A program made the position numbers and the translations under genes. The notes beneath the pieces were generated by a model. It ran no database searches, was not told the DNA's origin, and was given only the letters and a program-made list of their open reading frames with translations. From assembly GCA_019722365.1 (NCBI GenBank), contig JADFUC010000232.1:124001-188000 (forward strand): a stretch of 64,000 nt of DNA. Direction: 5' to 3'. The stretch comes from Lithospermum erythrorhizon (Eukaryota; Streptophyta; Magnoliopsida; Boraginales; Boraginaceae). Of this stretch, positions 49,201-63,849 are shown one piece after another (the first letter of the stretch is position 1; each line of letters starts with the position of its first letter).

Positions 49201-50905
49201 GGATCATAATATGAAATTTTTCTCATTGTGCGAAAAGCCTATTGGCTTGATGCTTTCCTTGCACACAATGTAACATCGAATAAAGATAGTTTCAGTGGTA
49301 GTACTAATGCTATAGTCATCATTATGCATGAACATCAGGCAACAATTATTACGTTCTAATTATTCCATGATCATCAGCCAACTATTGCTTCTAGTTCACA
49401 AAATTGTTCAATTAATATTGTACATACAAGAAGTACTTATCTTAGTTCATGTACAATATATAAATGCTTACTATATTTACCTTAGAAAATTAATCTGAAA
49501 CCTATGTAACAGGAGCTATGCAGAGATGGAGAAGAGACTAAAAGTGTATGTATATGAAGAAGGAGAGCTTCCAATAGTCCATGATGGACCCTGTAAAGAT
49601 ATATACTCAAGTGAAGGAAGATTCATACATGAAATGGAGCATGGTACCCACAAATTCAGGACCAAAAAACCTCATTCTGCTTACCTTTTCTTCATGCCCT
49701 TCAGTGTGACATGGATGGTTAAGTATATTTACAAGCCAAACACATTTGATGTCACACCCCTTAAACAATTCGTATCTGATTATGTGAGGATCATTTCTTC
49801 CAAACACCCTTTTTGGAATAGGTCATCTGGAGCTGACCATTTTATGTTATCTTGTCATGATTGGGTACGTAATTATTGAAAGAGTTAGTTGAACTTTTTT
49901 TATTAAATTTATTTGATAAAAGTCGAGATTTAATCCTGGAGTTTTAGTTGATGCAAAGTCGAGATTTAATCCTGAAGTTTTAGTTGATGCAAATTAGTTT
50001 TTAGAGTTACACACTTGTTGCACATATGATTCTTAAACATAGTTCTAACTTTAAAGTGTCTTGGACGAGTCTCGTTTCTTGGAAAACGCTAGAGATCATA
50101 TGTGTAGCAATTATGTAACTCCAATGACCAACTTGGAGTAACTAAAACTCCGAACATAATCAAGTCTCAACTTTTGATAAACTTCATCGATTATTTGCGC
50201 TATTATGATTAATTGTTTGGCTTGCAGGGGCCTCATGCCTCAAGAGGAAATCCACTATTGTACAACACATCAATAAGAGTTCTTTGCAATGCTAATTCCT
50301 CAGAAGGATTCAACCCAGAGAAAGATGTAAGCTTACCAGAACTAAAGCTTTTTGGCAACTTCATATCCCCTAAGCTCAAGACCCCTCCACCAGCAAACAC
50401 TTCAAGACCTCACCTTGCCTTCTTTGCTGGCGGAAAGCACGGTCCCATTAGGCCAATCCTCCTGGAGCATTGGAAGGGCCGTGATACTGACCTCCTAGTC
50501 TACGAGTACCTTCCAAAAACAGGGCTATTGGAGAACGACTATTTCTCGTTCATTTTACGTTCGAAGTTTTGCTTATGCCCCAGTGGATATGAAGTGGCTA
50601 GTCCAAGAATAGTTGAGGCCATATATGCTGAATGTGTTCCAGTTATACTATCAAAGCATTATGTGTTGCCTTTCAGTGATGTATTGAATTGGGATGAATT
50701 CTCAATAAAGGTTAAGATTGATGATATTCCAAAGCTGAAGGAGATTCTGATGGCTGTTCCAGAGGACAAATATTTGAGGCTTAAGGGGGGGTTAAGATCT
50801 GTGAGGCAACATTTTTTACTCAATGAACCTTCACAAAAGTTTGATATGTTCCATATGATCTTGCATTCAGTGTGGCTTAGGAGATTGAATTTTAGGATTG
50901 GTTAA
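46226..50905 (+). CDS. GT47 exostosin-type glycosyltransferase
   Basis: Four plus-strand exons (46226-46546, 47543-47670, 49513-49864, 50228-50905) give 492 residues in frame. It is a type II membrane protein: cytosolic tail, signal anchor at about residues 23-45, then an Ala/Pro-rich stem (APAPAPAP near residue 85). The exostosin domain has SYAEMEKRLKVYVYEEGELP, GRFIHEMEHG, AYLFFMPFSVTWMV, PFWNRSSGADHFMLSCHDW, RPHLAFFAGGKHGPIRP, and RSKFCLCPSGYEVASPRIVEAIYAECVPVIL followed by YVLPFSDVLNW. Relatives are the Arabidopsis probable glycosyltransferases of the At5g25310/At5g03795 type, expected in the Golgi and acting on wall polysaccharides; the acceptor is unknown. It is a different GT47 branch from the ARAD1-like gene 17 kb away. 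Intron 2 is about 1.8 kb, and intron 3 contains a MITE-like insertion. Confidence 0.93.
49905..50190. mobile_element. MITE-like element in GT47 intron 3
   Basis: The left end at 49911-49950 (GATAAAAGTCGAGATTTAATCC, GGAGTTTTAGTT) is matched inverted at 50141-50185 (ACTAAAACTCCG, AAGTCTCAACTTTTGATAAAC). That forms terminal inverted repeats of about 40 bp around about 200 bp. Inside the left end a 36-bp piece is repeated in tandem (49917 and 49953). It has no coding capacity. The family is related to the palindrome at 54108-54200. Confidence 0.65.
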
Positions 50906-51116
50906 GATTAATTAATTAAAATAGATTGGAGTAATTGGATACAGGTCACACTAAATGTAAATTTTAACTGTAATTTTAATATTGAAACATTTGAGTAATG
51001 TGATAAGATAAGCCATATATTTATAGAGTTTAAATGTATTGTTATGATTAATTATTTTCACAAATATGAAGGGGTATTTTATTTTGTATCATAAATCATG
51101 CAATTAGTTTATAATA

Positions 51117-53768
<2,652 letters not shown>

Positions 53769-55559
53769 TCACTGGCAGATCTTCTGAATCTTGTGCCTTA
53801 CAAAAGCCTTCTTGTTCTTGCTGGAACAGTTGTGAATTGTGAGCACAATTTTCCCAGCTTCTTGGTTCTTGAATGTGTTGTGAAGTGGTGCATCATTTGT
53901 GTTGTTGATCTTCTTTTCCTTTTGAACTATAACAGTGTATGAACTTTCATCAGTTGGTACAAATTCTTCCTTGTACTTCACATCCCAGGTCAGGACTAAA
54001 ACTTCCCACATTGTTGTTTTCCCAACCTGTTAAATCAAAATTAAAAATTAGTCCACAAATACCTTTCATACACGAGATAATGGCACAAACAGATTTGGAG
54101 TTCAGAGAAAGTCAAAACTTAGTCCCGGAGTTTTCCTTTAGGGACTATTACTGCATCGATGCAAACTCCGGAGACTAAATCTCGACTTTTGACAAACTTT
54201 AACGACAGGTTATGCAATTATCTCTTTCATCCTCCTTCGATTCTAGAAACGGGCAAAATGTCAAATTTTTACTTTTAGGTATTGAACTTTAAATGTGAAT
54301 GTTACCTCTAGCATAGGGATTTCAATGATTTCAGTTGATCCAGCATTGATGAGAGTTTCTGAAGGTTCAGTCTCATTTGCATAAAACTCTAGATCACCTT
54401 CCTTTTTCATGCCACCATACTGAGTAGGAATTTCATGAATTGGGACATACCTATTGAGACAATAATTAGTTTAATTCATAAAAAAACAAAAAAGGCATTA
54501 TACACTCACTTGAGCAAAGTTTCTGTGACTTTTGCAGGGCGAGCGAAGACGAATTTGCTCTTGGTTCTTGAAGTTAAGAAAGGAGACATGATTGATTGGA
54601 ATGCATAATACCAAAATGGCACATTGATGAAAATCTGCAATACAAGAAAAAAAAGAGGCTTAGCAATTTTTCAACATTATAAAAAATATGAGATTTACTA
54701 CTATAACGCTTACATTTTTAGCAACAAATTCAGGGTAATTATCCTGGAGAAGTGCAACAATTTGCTTTGTAGCAATTCTGACATCTTTGTTAGTTGGTCC
54801 TGGAGAATTGTTAAGGTCATTGATTTGAAGCAATGAGGTAACACCACCAGGCTGGAAATCAAGCTTCTGAATTCCCCTTTCCATGAGGTGAACTCTCCAT
54901 TTCACTAAATTTTGCAGCTTCTTCTTCTTCTCATCATCATCAAAATACCCGAAAATGTTGTAGCAAATCGGATGGCCTTCGCGGTCCAAACCACTTATAT
55001 AGGCAGCCTGTGAAAGATCAGAGCCAAAATCTTCATCCAATATTGAATCAGTCTTGAATTCTTTCCTCCAAATGAGGGTCTTTTTTAGCATCTCCAATGC
55101 CTCATTCACTTTGAAGTCTCTAGCTCTCAAGAATTTCAGAAGTACCACATTGGTTCTATCTTCTCCTTTGCTTGGTAGAAGTGGAACTCCCCAAATTGAG
55201 ATATTCTCATCAACTTCTTCCCCATCATTTGCCCCCTCGGCCTCGTCTTCTTCTGTCTCCTTCTCCTTCTTTTGTGATTCCTTTGAGGCTTTCTTGAAAA
55301 TGGTATTGTTCAAAATTGAGGCTTTCTTGAAAATGGTATTGTTCAAAATTGCATCTTCAAGCTTTGTTTTCAACTCAATCAAAGCTTTCTTCTCATTCTC
55401 CTTTAGATCAGATAGGAAATTGCTCTCTTCCCTATAAGAAGAGCTCTTCTCCACCCCCTTTGGACCCTCACTTACATTCACATTTTCCATTTCAGTTGTT
55501 GTTTCCAGCTCCTCTGTTTTCTCAACAAATGTAGCCTCAGCTTTCACTTCAACAGTCAT
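53769..55559 (-). CDS. PATL4: Patellin-4-like SEC14/GOLD phosphoinositide-binding protein
   Basis: Four coding exons on the minus strand (55559-54714, 54634-54510, 54450-54306, 54026-53769) give 457 residues in frame. The start is the ATG in GTGAAAATGACTG. The order is an acidic, Glu/Lys-rich N-terminus (1-118), then SIWGVPLLPSKGEDRTNVVLLKFLRARDFKVNEAL (CRAL-TRIO N). The SEC14 lipid-binding domain follows (GHPICYNIFGYF, LMERGIQKLDFQPGGVTSLLQ, LLQDNYPEFVAKN, IFINVPFWYYAFQSIMSPFLTSRTKSKFVFARPAKV). Last is a GOLD domain (TTMWEVLVLTWDVKYKEEFVP, YTVIVQKEKK, EAGKIVLTIHN). Arabidopsis PATL4 is the closest match. Patellins bind phosphoinositides and act in membrane trafficking, cell-plate formation and auxin-carrier positioning. 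ILNNTIFKKAS is repeated head-to-tail at residues 71-92. A leader intron with repeats and a TATA box lie upstream. Confidence 0.93.
54108..54200. mobile_element. Short MITE-like palindrome in patellin intron 3
   Basis: GTCAAAACTTAGTCCCGGAGTTT at the left is matched inverted by AAACTCCGGAGACTAAAT plus CTCGACTTTTGAC at the right. It shares its ends with the longer element in the GT47 gene at 49905-50190. It lies inside the intron between 54306 and 54026. Confidence 0.6.
55285..55350 (-). repeat. Exact 33-bp tandem duplication in patellin exon 1
   Basis: Two identical 33-bp units (55285-55317 and 55318-55350) encode ILNNTIFKKAS twice in frame. They sit between the helical Lys/Glu-rich N-terminus and the acidic linker. 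Absence of any difference between the copies points to a recent event. Confidence 0.97.
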
Positions 55560-55567
55560 TTTCACTT

Positions 55568-55960
55568 CTCAAATCAAAATTCTATTTAAAATGCAACAAA
55601 TAAACAACACATGATTACATGAATACAAATAAAACCAAATAAAGCAAACCTTATTAAATGGAGTCGCCTATAGGAATCGTCACGTCACTATTAAGCTCTA
55701 TGTTGGTCATTTAACGGATAAATTTGGTTTTTTGAGTACATTAATCAAACCAACAAAAAATGAAAATGAAACATTCAAGACAGAGGAGAAAAACTTATCA
55801 CATTAAATGGAGTCGTCTATAGAAATACGTCACGTTACTATTAAGTTCTATGTTGGTCATTTCCTCCCTTAACCAAATAAACTCTTAACTCTTTTGAGAA
55901 CATAAATAAAACCAACAAAAGATGAATATTAAACATTCAAGAAGGAGGAAAAAAACATAC
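55568..55960 (-). repeat. Leader intron of patellin gene with 149-bp tandem repeat
   Basis: On the minus strand GGTG|GTATGT at 55960 and TTTGATTTGAG| at 55568 look like the splice sites of an intron in the 5' UTR. Within it, segments AAATGGAGTCG...CTATGTTGGTCATTT recur at 55656 and 55805 (149 bp apart). AAACATTCAAGA...GGAGGA and AAACCAACAAAA pieces also recur, giving two full units and a part. Splicing is inferred from sequence only. Confidence 0.6.
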
Positions 55961-56079
55961 CACCTTCTACCTTTGTTCTTGAAAATGGACAATATTTCTG
56001 ACACACTCTTGTACTATATCACCTTGTTCTTGTTAAGCAATGCAGAATAATGTGGCGTTTAAAGTGAAGAAATGTGAGT

Positions 56080-56089
56080 GTATATATAT
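56080..56089 (-). promoter_or_regulatory. Probable TATA box of patellin gene
   Basis: AATATATATA on the minus strand is followed about 30 bp downstream by the presumed transcription start near 56050, leaving a first leader exon of about 90 bp before the donor at 55960. Confidence 0.5.
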
Positions 56090-56830
56090 TGTCTGAAGCC
56101 CAAAAAAAGGGGCCCACAACGGTCAATTAATTTGTAGGCAAATAATGTTACAGACATAGAGCCGTTGAGATTCTTGGACAATGTCTGGAGCCCAGGAAGA
56201 AATGATTTGTCAGATTTGTTCCAGTTAATGTTTAATGTGTAATTAAATTGAGTAATGATTGATTATGTTCTGTCATAGACAAATTGGTGATGCAAAAGCT
56301 AGATTTTAGTGCATCTTTGGTATCTTTTGGTGAATTAAATATGTTGGGACACAGTTAAGAAGAAAAAAGGGAAATTATTCATGTGACTTGGTCAAAGTTG
56401 ATGTAATCTGAGTTTTTTGTTTGGATTGTTAATTTGTTATTCTTAACATTTGTTACCAATTGACAAGTGAGGAGTTAATATAAAAAATTACGTAGTATAA
56501 ATTAATTGTGTTGTGGTCCTGGTCCATTGAGTAAATTTCGTTTTGATTAATTTCATGTCTCTAAGACCTCTCAAAATATTTAGAGAATTAAATCTAAAAT
56601 CAAGAAGACTTGAAGGATTTACTTAATTTATTCACACGTAATAATAATTTCTCGATATATTGATAGGTCCGTATCTAATAAATTTCTGTGGTATTACATA
56701 GAAATTAGCTCTCACACCGACACCAATACACCACAATTGATCCAACTAATGCATATCTTATGAGACTAGAGGATCATTATTATAAATAAATGAGAATTTT
56801 GGTAAACGTGGTGATAAAAGTTGTAGAAAT
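56090..56830. other. Patellin upstream region
   Basis: AT-rich intergenic DNA between the patellin promoter and the second copia element. No gene or recognised element was seen. Confidence 0.5.
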
Positions 56831-57792
56831 TGTTTGGAAATCAATGAGAATTGATTCCTTTTTGATATGTCGTTGCTGACGATTGTGTATCAATTCGTTT
56901 AAAGGTTGGTTAAATGTGATTCTCTTGGAACAGTGTTCGCATAGTAATTGTATATTACTCGTTTGGAGTTACCGTGATAATTTAAAGGGGTTATAGGCGA
57001 TTGTTTAGATCTTTTCGTTAATGTCGTTATAATAGTAATTGGTCGATTATTATTATTATACAGAAACTATTATTATCGGCAGAAGATCGCCTTGTCAGTG
57101 ACGTTGGATTTATATTCGTGTATTAGACTTGCATTGCTAAAATTGAGAGTTGATTGTAATCACTTAGAATATTCTCAATTAGGTTTTACACATTGATAAT
57201 GTAAATAGAAATTGGATGAGCCGAATTAATTAATTAGTCAATTGAATTATTCGATAGTTGAATTGAGCTTCGTTATTAACTTGTTAGTTACTATTAACAA
57301 CTAATTAGTATTTGATTTTATAGCGGTTTAGTTAAATTTATGGTGACTTATTAAGCTATTCGGTTGGGCTTTTAGGTTTGACATATATAATCAAACCTAT
57401 TAGGTTTTCAACATAAGTTTTTCATTTCATGAAATGAAAGAAAAACAAAGCCTCCACTTCCTCCATATGGCCGAAAATATCAAGGGAAGAATTGAAAATT
57501 CTTCTCTTGATTTTTCATCCAATCGACGTATTTACAGCAGCTTGCCAAATGTAGGATTAGCCGCCTGCGGTGTGCAACCAACTAGAGGCACTACATTTGA
57601 AGTGCTCAACGATGGAATTCAAAGGAGCCGTGAAAGGAATTTGTTGATAGACTTAAATTTAGCATCCTTTGTAAGTCTTTATGTTATTCATAATTGTTAA
57701 TTATGTGTTTTTAGATTAATTTATATCGTTAAGGATCAGGGATGTATGAATTTGGTGTTTATCACAAATGAAATTCATACTAGATTCTAACA
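56831..57792 (+). repeat. 5' LTR of second copia element
   Basis: About 962 bp, starting TGTTTGGAAATC and ending TTCTAACA just before the primer site. An 88-codon open frame at 57434-57700 lies inside it and shows no family similarity. Confidence 0.75.
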
Positions 57793-57793
57793 G

Positions 57794-57806
57794 TGGCCTC
57801 AGAGCC
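57794..57806 (+). other. Primer-binding site of second copia element
   Basis: TGGCCTCAGAGCC, two changes from the TGGTATCAGAGCC complement of initiator tRNA-Met, immediately follows the 5' LTR. Confidence 0.7.
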
Positions 57807-58379
57807 TACTCAAGTTTGATATATTTTATCTAATTTGATTGTGTGTTGACATAGTTGTTAGTTAATTTTGATTATTTCATGATTTATATATTCAATTGAT
57901 GAATATATAATAGAAAAAATCAACCCATTTTATATATGTTTCACATGGCTGGAATCATCATTTCATGTATTGATTTTGATGATTTGAAGTTTATTTAATT
58001 GTTTCATGAATTGAAAGGGATTAAAAATTGATTAATTTGCATTTTTAATTTGAGGTAGAATCATTTTGATTTTTCACGGTGAGGTTTAGAAATTTGAGGA
58101 AAATTACGAAATTAAATGCGTATATTCTTGACCTTTAAAGTTCATGCGAGATTGTTTCAGAATTTTTGAATTTTTTAAGTACTCCAAAAAATTCGTTGAA
58201 TTTCTGGATTGTTTTGGGTTTAATCGAAAAACTAGAAGTGTTTTTGATAAACTTCCACTTGGACGTGTTCAATAATGATATTGTTGATGTTCAAGAAAAA
58301 TCCCAGAATTTTTTGAATTTTTTAGAGCCTCGTGTTTTTACAAAAGTTGCAGTGTCAGAAAGCTGGCGAGTGAATTACC

Positions 58380-58550
58380 AAAATCGGTCGCCGAACTTGC
58401 GGACCTCCCCGAGCGTCGGTGCCGAGTTGCACGTTCGGCCACCGTGGCGAACCCATCTCGACCGTGCCTACGGCACCGGCTGGGGCGTGTCGGTCGTGGA
58501 TTTCAGGAGCCGGCGGTTTTGGTCGTTGAAGTTCGTCGTCCGTTTTAGAA
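58380..58550 (+). other. GC-rich patch in copia leader
   Basis: A sharply GC-rich stretch (CGAACTTGCGGACC, CTACGGCACCGGCTGGGGCG) lies within AT-rich leader DNA of the element. It gives the C-terminal half of a 130-codon open frame (58166-58558) rich in Arg and Trp. No known protein similarity was seen; see findings. Confidence 0.4.
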
Positions 58551-60984
58551 AATCCTAAATGTATTTTATGTAATTATTTTTGGTTTTAAAATTTATTGGT
58601 AATTATTAATTTCGGTTTTAAATGTTAAATCATAAATTTTGTCATTAAGATGATTGAATATATATCTTGAATGACATTAAATTTGATTTATATTTCCCTT
58701 TCATAATTATTTTCATTAATTGATAATTTTGAAAATATATTTAATAATTGACTTTTAAATTTTAAATTTTAGGTGTCACTTGTAAATGGTATTCCATGAT
58801 TTAAGTGGTGATAATTATTGTAATAATTATCATTAATCGTAATAATGAATATATTTGAATTCAAATTTACATTAGTGATAATTAATTGTAAAGTGTGGGT
58901 AATGGTAGTCGATTATGAACACATTTATTTTCATTTCATTTAATATATATGACATTAAGTGCATTTATTTGTTTTAATGTTTTTGCCTATATATATTGTT
59001 ATGGAATGGAAAGGAGGTATTTAGATATGACCCAATTTCATTTATTTATTTACGGTCTAGCGATAGGAAATGTTATAAACGACACATTTGAGTATTATTT
59101 CTTTATTCTTGTATTCATTTACCCATGGCTTGACGTCTTTGTCTAAGTTGGAGTTGAAGTAAATTTTATGTCTTTAGCGTGGTGGCATGAAGATAAATAT
59201 CCACAAAGGCGGCACTTGGAGAACTTGTAAGTTTCGAGGTAGAAGAATACAAGACTTGGACTTGTTAAGTCTTGTTATAGGACTTATGTTAGCATTTCAC
59301 TTGTTAAGTGATGTAATAGAGTTAGGGGTCGTATATATACTCACCGATGTGTTATTTATTTATTTTTCATGTTGTGCATGTTGCTTGAATATGTGCTATC
59401 TATGCATGGTCAAATAAAGTTAAATAATTAATCTCATCAATTAAATTTAAGCAAGTATCAGCCAATTTTAAAGTTGTGAAATCGGTTTGCGTATCTGAAC
59501 ACCTTTGTGATGGCGGTGTTACGGGTTTTACATAGATATGACAATGAATCATGTTAGTGATTTCTACTAACGTTGTGGGCTTCAGTTATCATTCCAAGTA
59601 ATTTTTGTGGTTTAATTGGTATGCTTAACGGTTTGTCGGAGATACAAAAAGTCGGGTAGCATCTTGAATAGTATGCTAACGACACAAAGTTATGTAGTTT
59701 TTTATAATTGGTTGATAACCTACTATTATAAGCGGATTCAAAAATGTTGCGTGTTGCAGTTTGGATTTAAGTATAGTAGATCTTGATACACTTGTACATT
59801 TTGTGAGAGATTTGAAATGCGAATTATATTTGCAATTTATTTTGTAATCACGTATGGATTGTTTTGAACTGCAACGTTTATTTTAAGTTTATATTTCCTA
59901 TTATGTTTTGGCACATTAAGTTTACCTATTTTTATTCACACGTTCATTGGGCAAACTAAATGCATGACTTTATAATGTGAAATAAAATAAGTTAAGGAGA
60001 AATCCGAATGACTTGTTGAGAAATCTGAGGAGTATTCTGGCCGTGATCTTCTTGACCCGTTGCAATGTCGGTTGTATGCTAATAGAGGATAAAACTTTAA
60101 ATACCACAAACATTTAAGACTTGATTCAATCATGTTGATACGTTGCATGAACTTTGGTTCAAGTGAACAAAGTCACATGATATGATTGAAGGATAATTAA
60201 TTTTGATTCAATCAAAGGTGATGATGCTATGAAGACCAATATGTCATATTGTCTAGCAGCCACAAACAAGTCTTAAATAAATAGTTTGATCTCTTTTATA
60301 ACTTGCTTGAGAAAAACTATTGAATGATCTTGAATGTTGTGTATCTACATTTCAGGACATGTGATGGGTATTTAGTTTCTTTAACATGATGAACATGGTT
60401 CATGAATTGTGAGGAAACAAAAGCTTATGGTATGTAACCAAATAAGCAAAGTTATCTATTCGGTTCTCACGTCACTTATACAGGTTAATTGAACATGGAA
60501 CTATAAGTTGAAGTTAATGATTATTCCGTTATTTAGAACTTTAAAGCATAGAAGAAGGATTTTAAGTAACATTTAGGAATTGAAAGAGATTTGATTAATC
60601 ATATCTCAAATAATTTTGTTGTCAAAAGGCTGTAATGTCTTGTTTGGGCTATCGATTAATAGAACACTAGTTTTGACTTCATGGATTTAATCATGGATAT
60701 GAGCCAAGTATAACAATACATTTTGGAAATGAAGATACAAAAGAAAGTTATGTGAGCTGCGTGTAATGATGGCGACTACGTTATAAAACACGGTTTTAAA
60801 TCCTCCATGAAGATGGTTGGGATTCTAAACTATTTTCTTTGCACTAGCAAGTAAAGAATGTCATGTTTGACTTGCGTTTCCATATCGGTGATTAAAATTG
60901 AAACATTCTCTACTCTTCTTTAAAGTCTTGAACAACAAGCATTGAATAATACTTATATGGATGTGGCTTCGAAGCAGAGACTTA

Positions 60985-61215
60985 GTATAATCTTAAAAAA
61001 AGATGAACTAAGTCTCTTACTAGACTTAGTGGGAGGTTCACTAGTCTAAATTAAGTTTGTATGTTTACATACAAGTTAATTAAAAGAGAACAAGACTTGA
61101 GTATAATCTTGAAAAGATGAACTAAGTGTCTCACTAGACTTAGTGGGAGGTTATTTAGTCTAAATTAAATTACGTATGTTTACTTACAAGTTAATTGAAG
61201 ATTTGAGTCATTGAA
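60985..61215 (+). repeat. 116-bp tandem repeat in copia interior
   Basis: Two units start with GTATAATCTT at 60985 and 61101. They share ACTAGACTTAGTGGGAGGTT, AGTCTAAATTAA and ACAAGTTAATT. Confidence 0.8.
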
Positions 61216-62867
61216 TGATACATCGAGTTGATAAGGGTATGGAAAGGACCATATGAATCTATCAAATTAAATTCGAGTATCGTCGATATAAGAAAACAGT
61301 ATATCATCCGAGAAGATGAGACATCATTACAATCTTAAAAACGTACTTGTTGAATAAATGGCGAGAATTGTGTTTAATGAAGAGTTAAAACACAGAATGG
61401 ATGAGATCTTTCAATTTCATATACCAAGATAGTTTCATTCTGACCTTAGATGTGTCATTAATTGAGTGATCTGAAGTAAGGATTGTATTGCGTGGTGAGA
61501 CCTGAGAATGAAATAATTTCACATATTAAGGTTGCTACACCTACACTTTAAATTAATTTATTCATATTCAGAAGCGTGAGACAACTCCAAGAGTTGTGTT
61601 TGATAAAACAAGCTTTGAAGCGTCTCGTATAGGATATAAGTTAGTATTATGTCCTTGTAGTAGACATAATTTGCTTTCAGATCAAAGTTGATATTAAGTC
61701 ATTTTTGTACATAACGGAAGGCTGGTATTTATTTTCATCCTTATAGTGTTACAATTTATTGTACATAAGTCTTCATTATGAAGTACAAATAGTGAAATAA
61801 ATGTGACTTGAATAAATTCAAGTGACTCGTAGAATGCAAACCAGTAGTAGAACCGCCCGGTTATATCGAGGAGTATCCGCTCTTGATGCGTTTAAAGCTA
61901 AATCACATTGATACAAATGACAACATGAATAAATAATACTCTAATAAATGACTTGAGGTCATTTAAGTGAAATAAGATGTGAATACATGGTTAGAGTACA
62001 AATAAGATGTGAATACATTTGTGAGCCTTGACTACATATATGTGTGCGTATGATCGATCCACATATATATGTGAAACTGCATGACATTGCTTGTTAAGTT
62101 TAGATGTCATAAAGCTCGAGGTGATTAATCTATAATAGATTAAATTCTATAAATAGTGATTCTCTTCATTAGAGGTCAATCCCACAGCAAGTAAAGGGCT
62201 TTCGCGTGTAGAGGTAGTTTGAAGTCTATTACATAGTAATATGATTCACCGTATGCAGCGTCAAGGTCATGTGTTGTGCCACAACTATGGTAGCATGATT
62301 CCCGTGATTGGGTGTGAAGTTTGCTAAAGGTATTCGCAGCGGATTCGAGATACGGCAGTAACTTTAAGAGAATAAGTAAATAGTTACATGGAATGGATCA
62401 GTTGTTGATCTTCACTTGTAACTGAATGTGATAGCAGCATTATGGACAGTTGTACCATATGAAAGGCTGTTAGCCAAGAATTTTAATAATAGAATTTGAG
62501 TCCTGGTAATGCTCGATGAGTAAACTAAAAAGGAAACTTGAACTTCAGTATTACAACTTGACCGGTCGATGCAGCTTTTGTTGGTAATGTTGTTGTTAAA
62601 ACAATATGCATTTAATAAAGGCAGATGTGTTTAACACACTTTGAGTTGTGTTGTAAACCTACCCGATAGAACCCCGAGAAGTGGTTGAAACCCATTTTGA
62701 TCATAGTCATGCATGACTATGTCAGGGTAATCTTAGTCATCAATGATTCCTTGGTTGAGAGACCGGATCGATGAATGTAAAGACTGCTTGTAAGTAGTAT
62801 TTCGGTGAAGGATGTGATTGTAATCACTATCCTCTTGCTTTACATATCATGAAATGATCTAAGAAGT

Positions 62868-62930
62868 CACGCAAAGCTTAAAGGATCCATGTATGGATTT
62901 AAGCATGCATCTGGAGATTGAGATCGCTTC
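62868..62930 (+). pseudogene. Reverse-transcriptase trace of second copia element
   Basis: KGSMYGFKHASGD is readable before a stop, matching the copia RT motif in which SIYGLKQASR-W is conserved. Surrounding frames are too broken to extend it. Confidence 0.6.
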
Positions 62931-63849
62931 CCCACATTGATTGACCAAATATGGTTTTCACAGGCTTGATATGAAGGAAGCTGAGCATTGGCAAAGTTAG
63001 GTGGGAGCTAGTTCATTCACTTTTGCAGAATAAGTTAAGTAATTGATTAAAACAAAAGTTACTTTGTGTTTTAATCGATTGATTGACTTAAACTACATGA
63101 ATGCGTGATTCATTCATATAGTTACCCATTATTATTTCACGGGCGTTGAAATATATAATATACATGTATTGTGTCCTCGATGAGTGAAAAGTTAAATCCA
63201 CCGATTAGTCTATGCTTTCTAGAGAGGAACATGGTGTTGATTACCTCTTGAGCCTTCTAAAGCATGGGGATAGTCAAAGGCCTTGAGTCGGAATCTTTGA
63301 TAGTTAGGGGCGACAAGCATCAAATGACTAACATAGTGTTTTGATTAGTGATCAAGTTTGATCGTTAACTCGAGACTAGATCGATAGGTAATTTGCCCGA
63401 TCCCCATGGTGAGGCTAGCATGACAGCAATTCATAGAAGATATGTATATCTGTGTCTTTATGACATTTGTTTAGAATTTTAGGTTAAACCGATTCTTAGA
63501 CCTACAGATATATAACTATCGTGTTATATGAGCTCAAATGCTTGACTATGACTAAATGCGCCTTAGCGGGGGATCATAGCGGCATATGTTGAATCAGCAG
63601 TGAGTATAGCGATAGATGTTGATATTGGGAGGATTTATCCGTCCTTGATATCTGAAGGAAGATCTCGGGCCTCTCAGCTGGCGGTTGAGTGCTGATTGGT
63701 TTATGGGGACGCCATAAATGCTTATTCGATTCATACTCGGAGTAAAGAAAGTTATTGGGTGTTTCATGACACACTTCTTATGGTTAGCCTCTGTTAGAAT
63801 CGCGTGATAAAGGGAATTGTATGGTAATGTCGTCGAGGGCAAGTGGGAG

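Noticed and set aside
57434..57700. 88-codon plus-strand frame after the patellin gene
   Set aside because: Lies within the 5' LTR of the second copia element.
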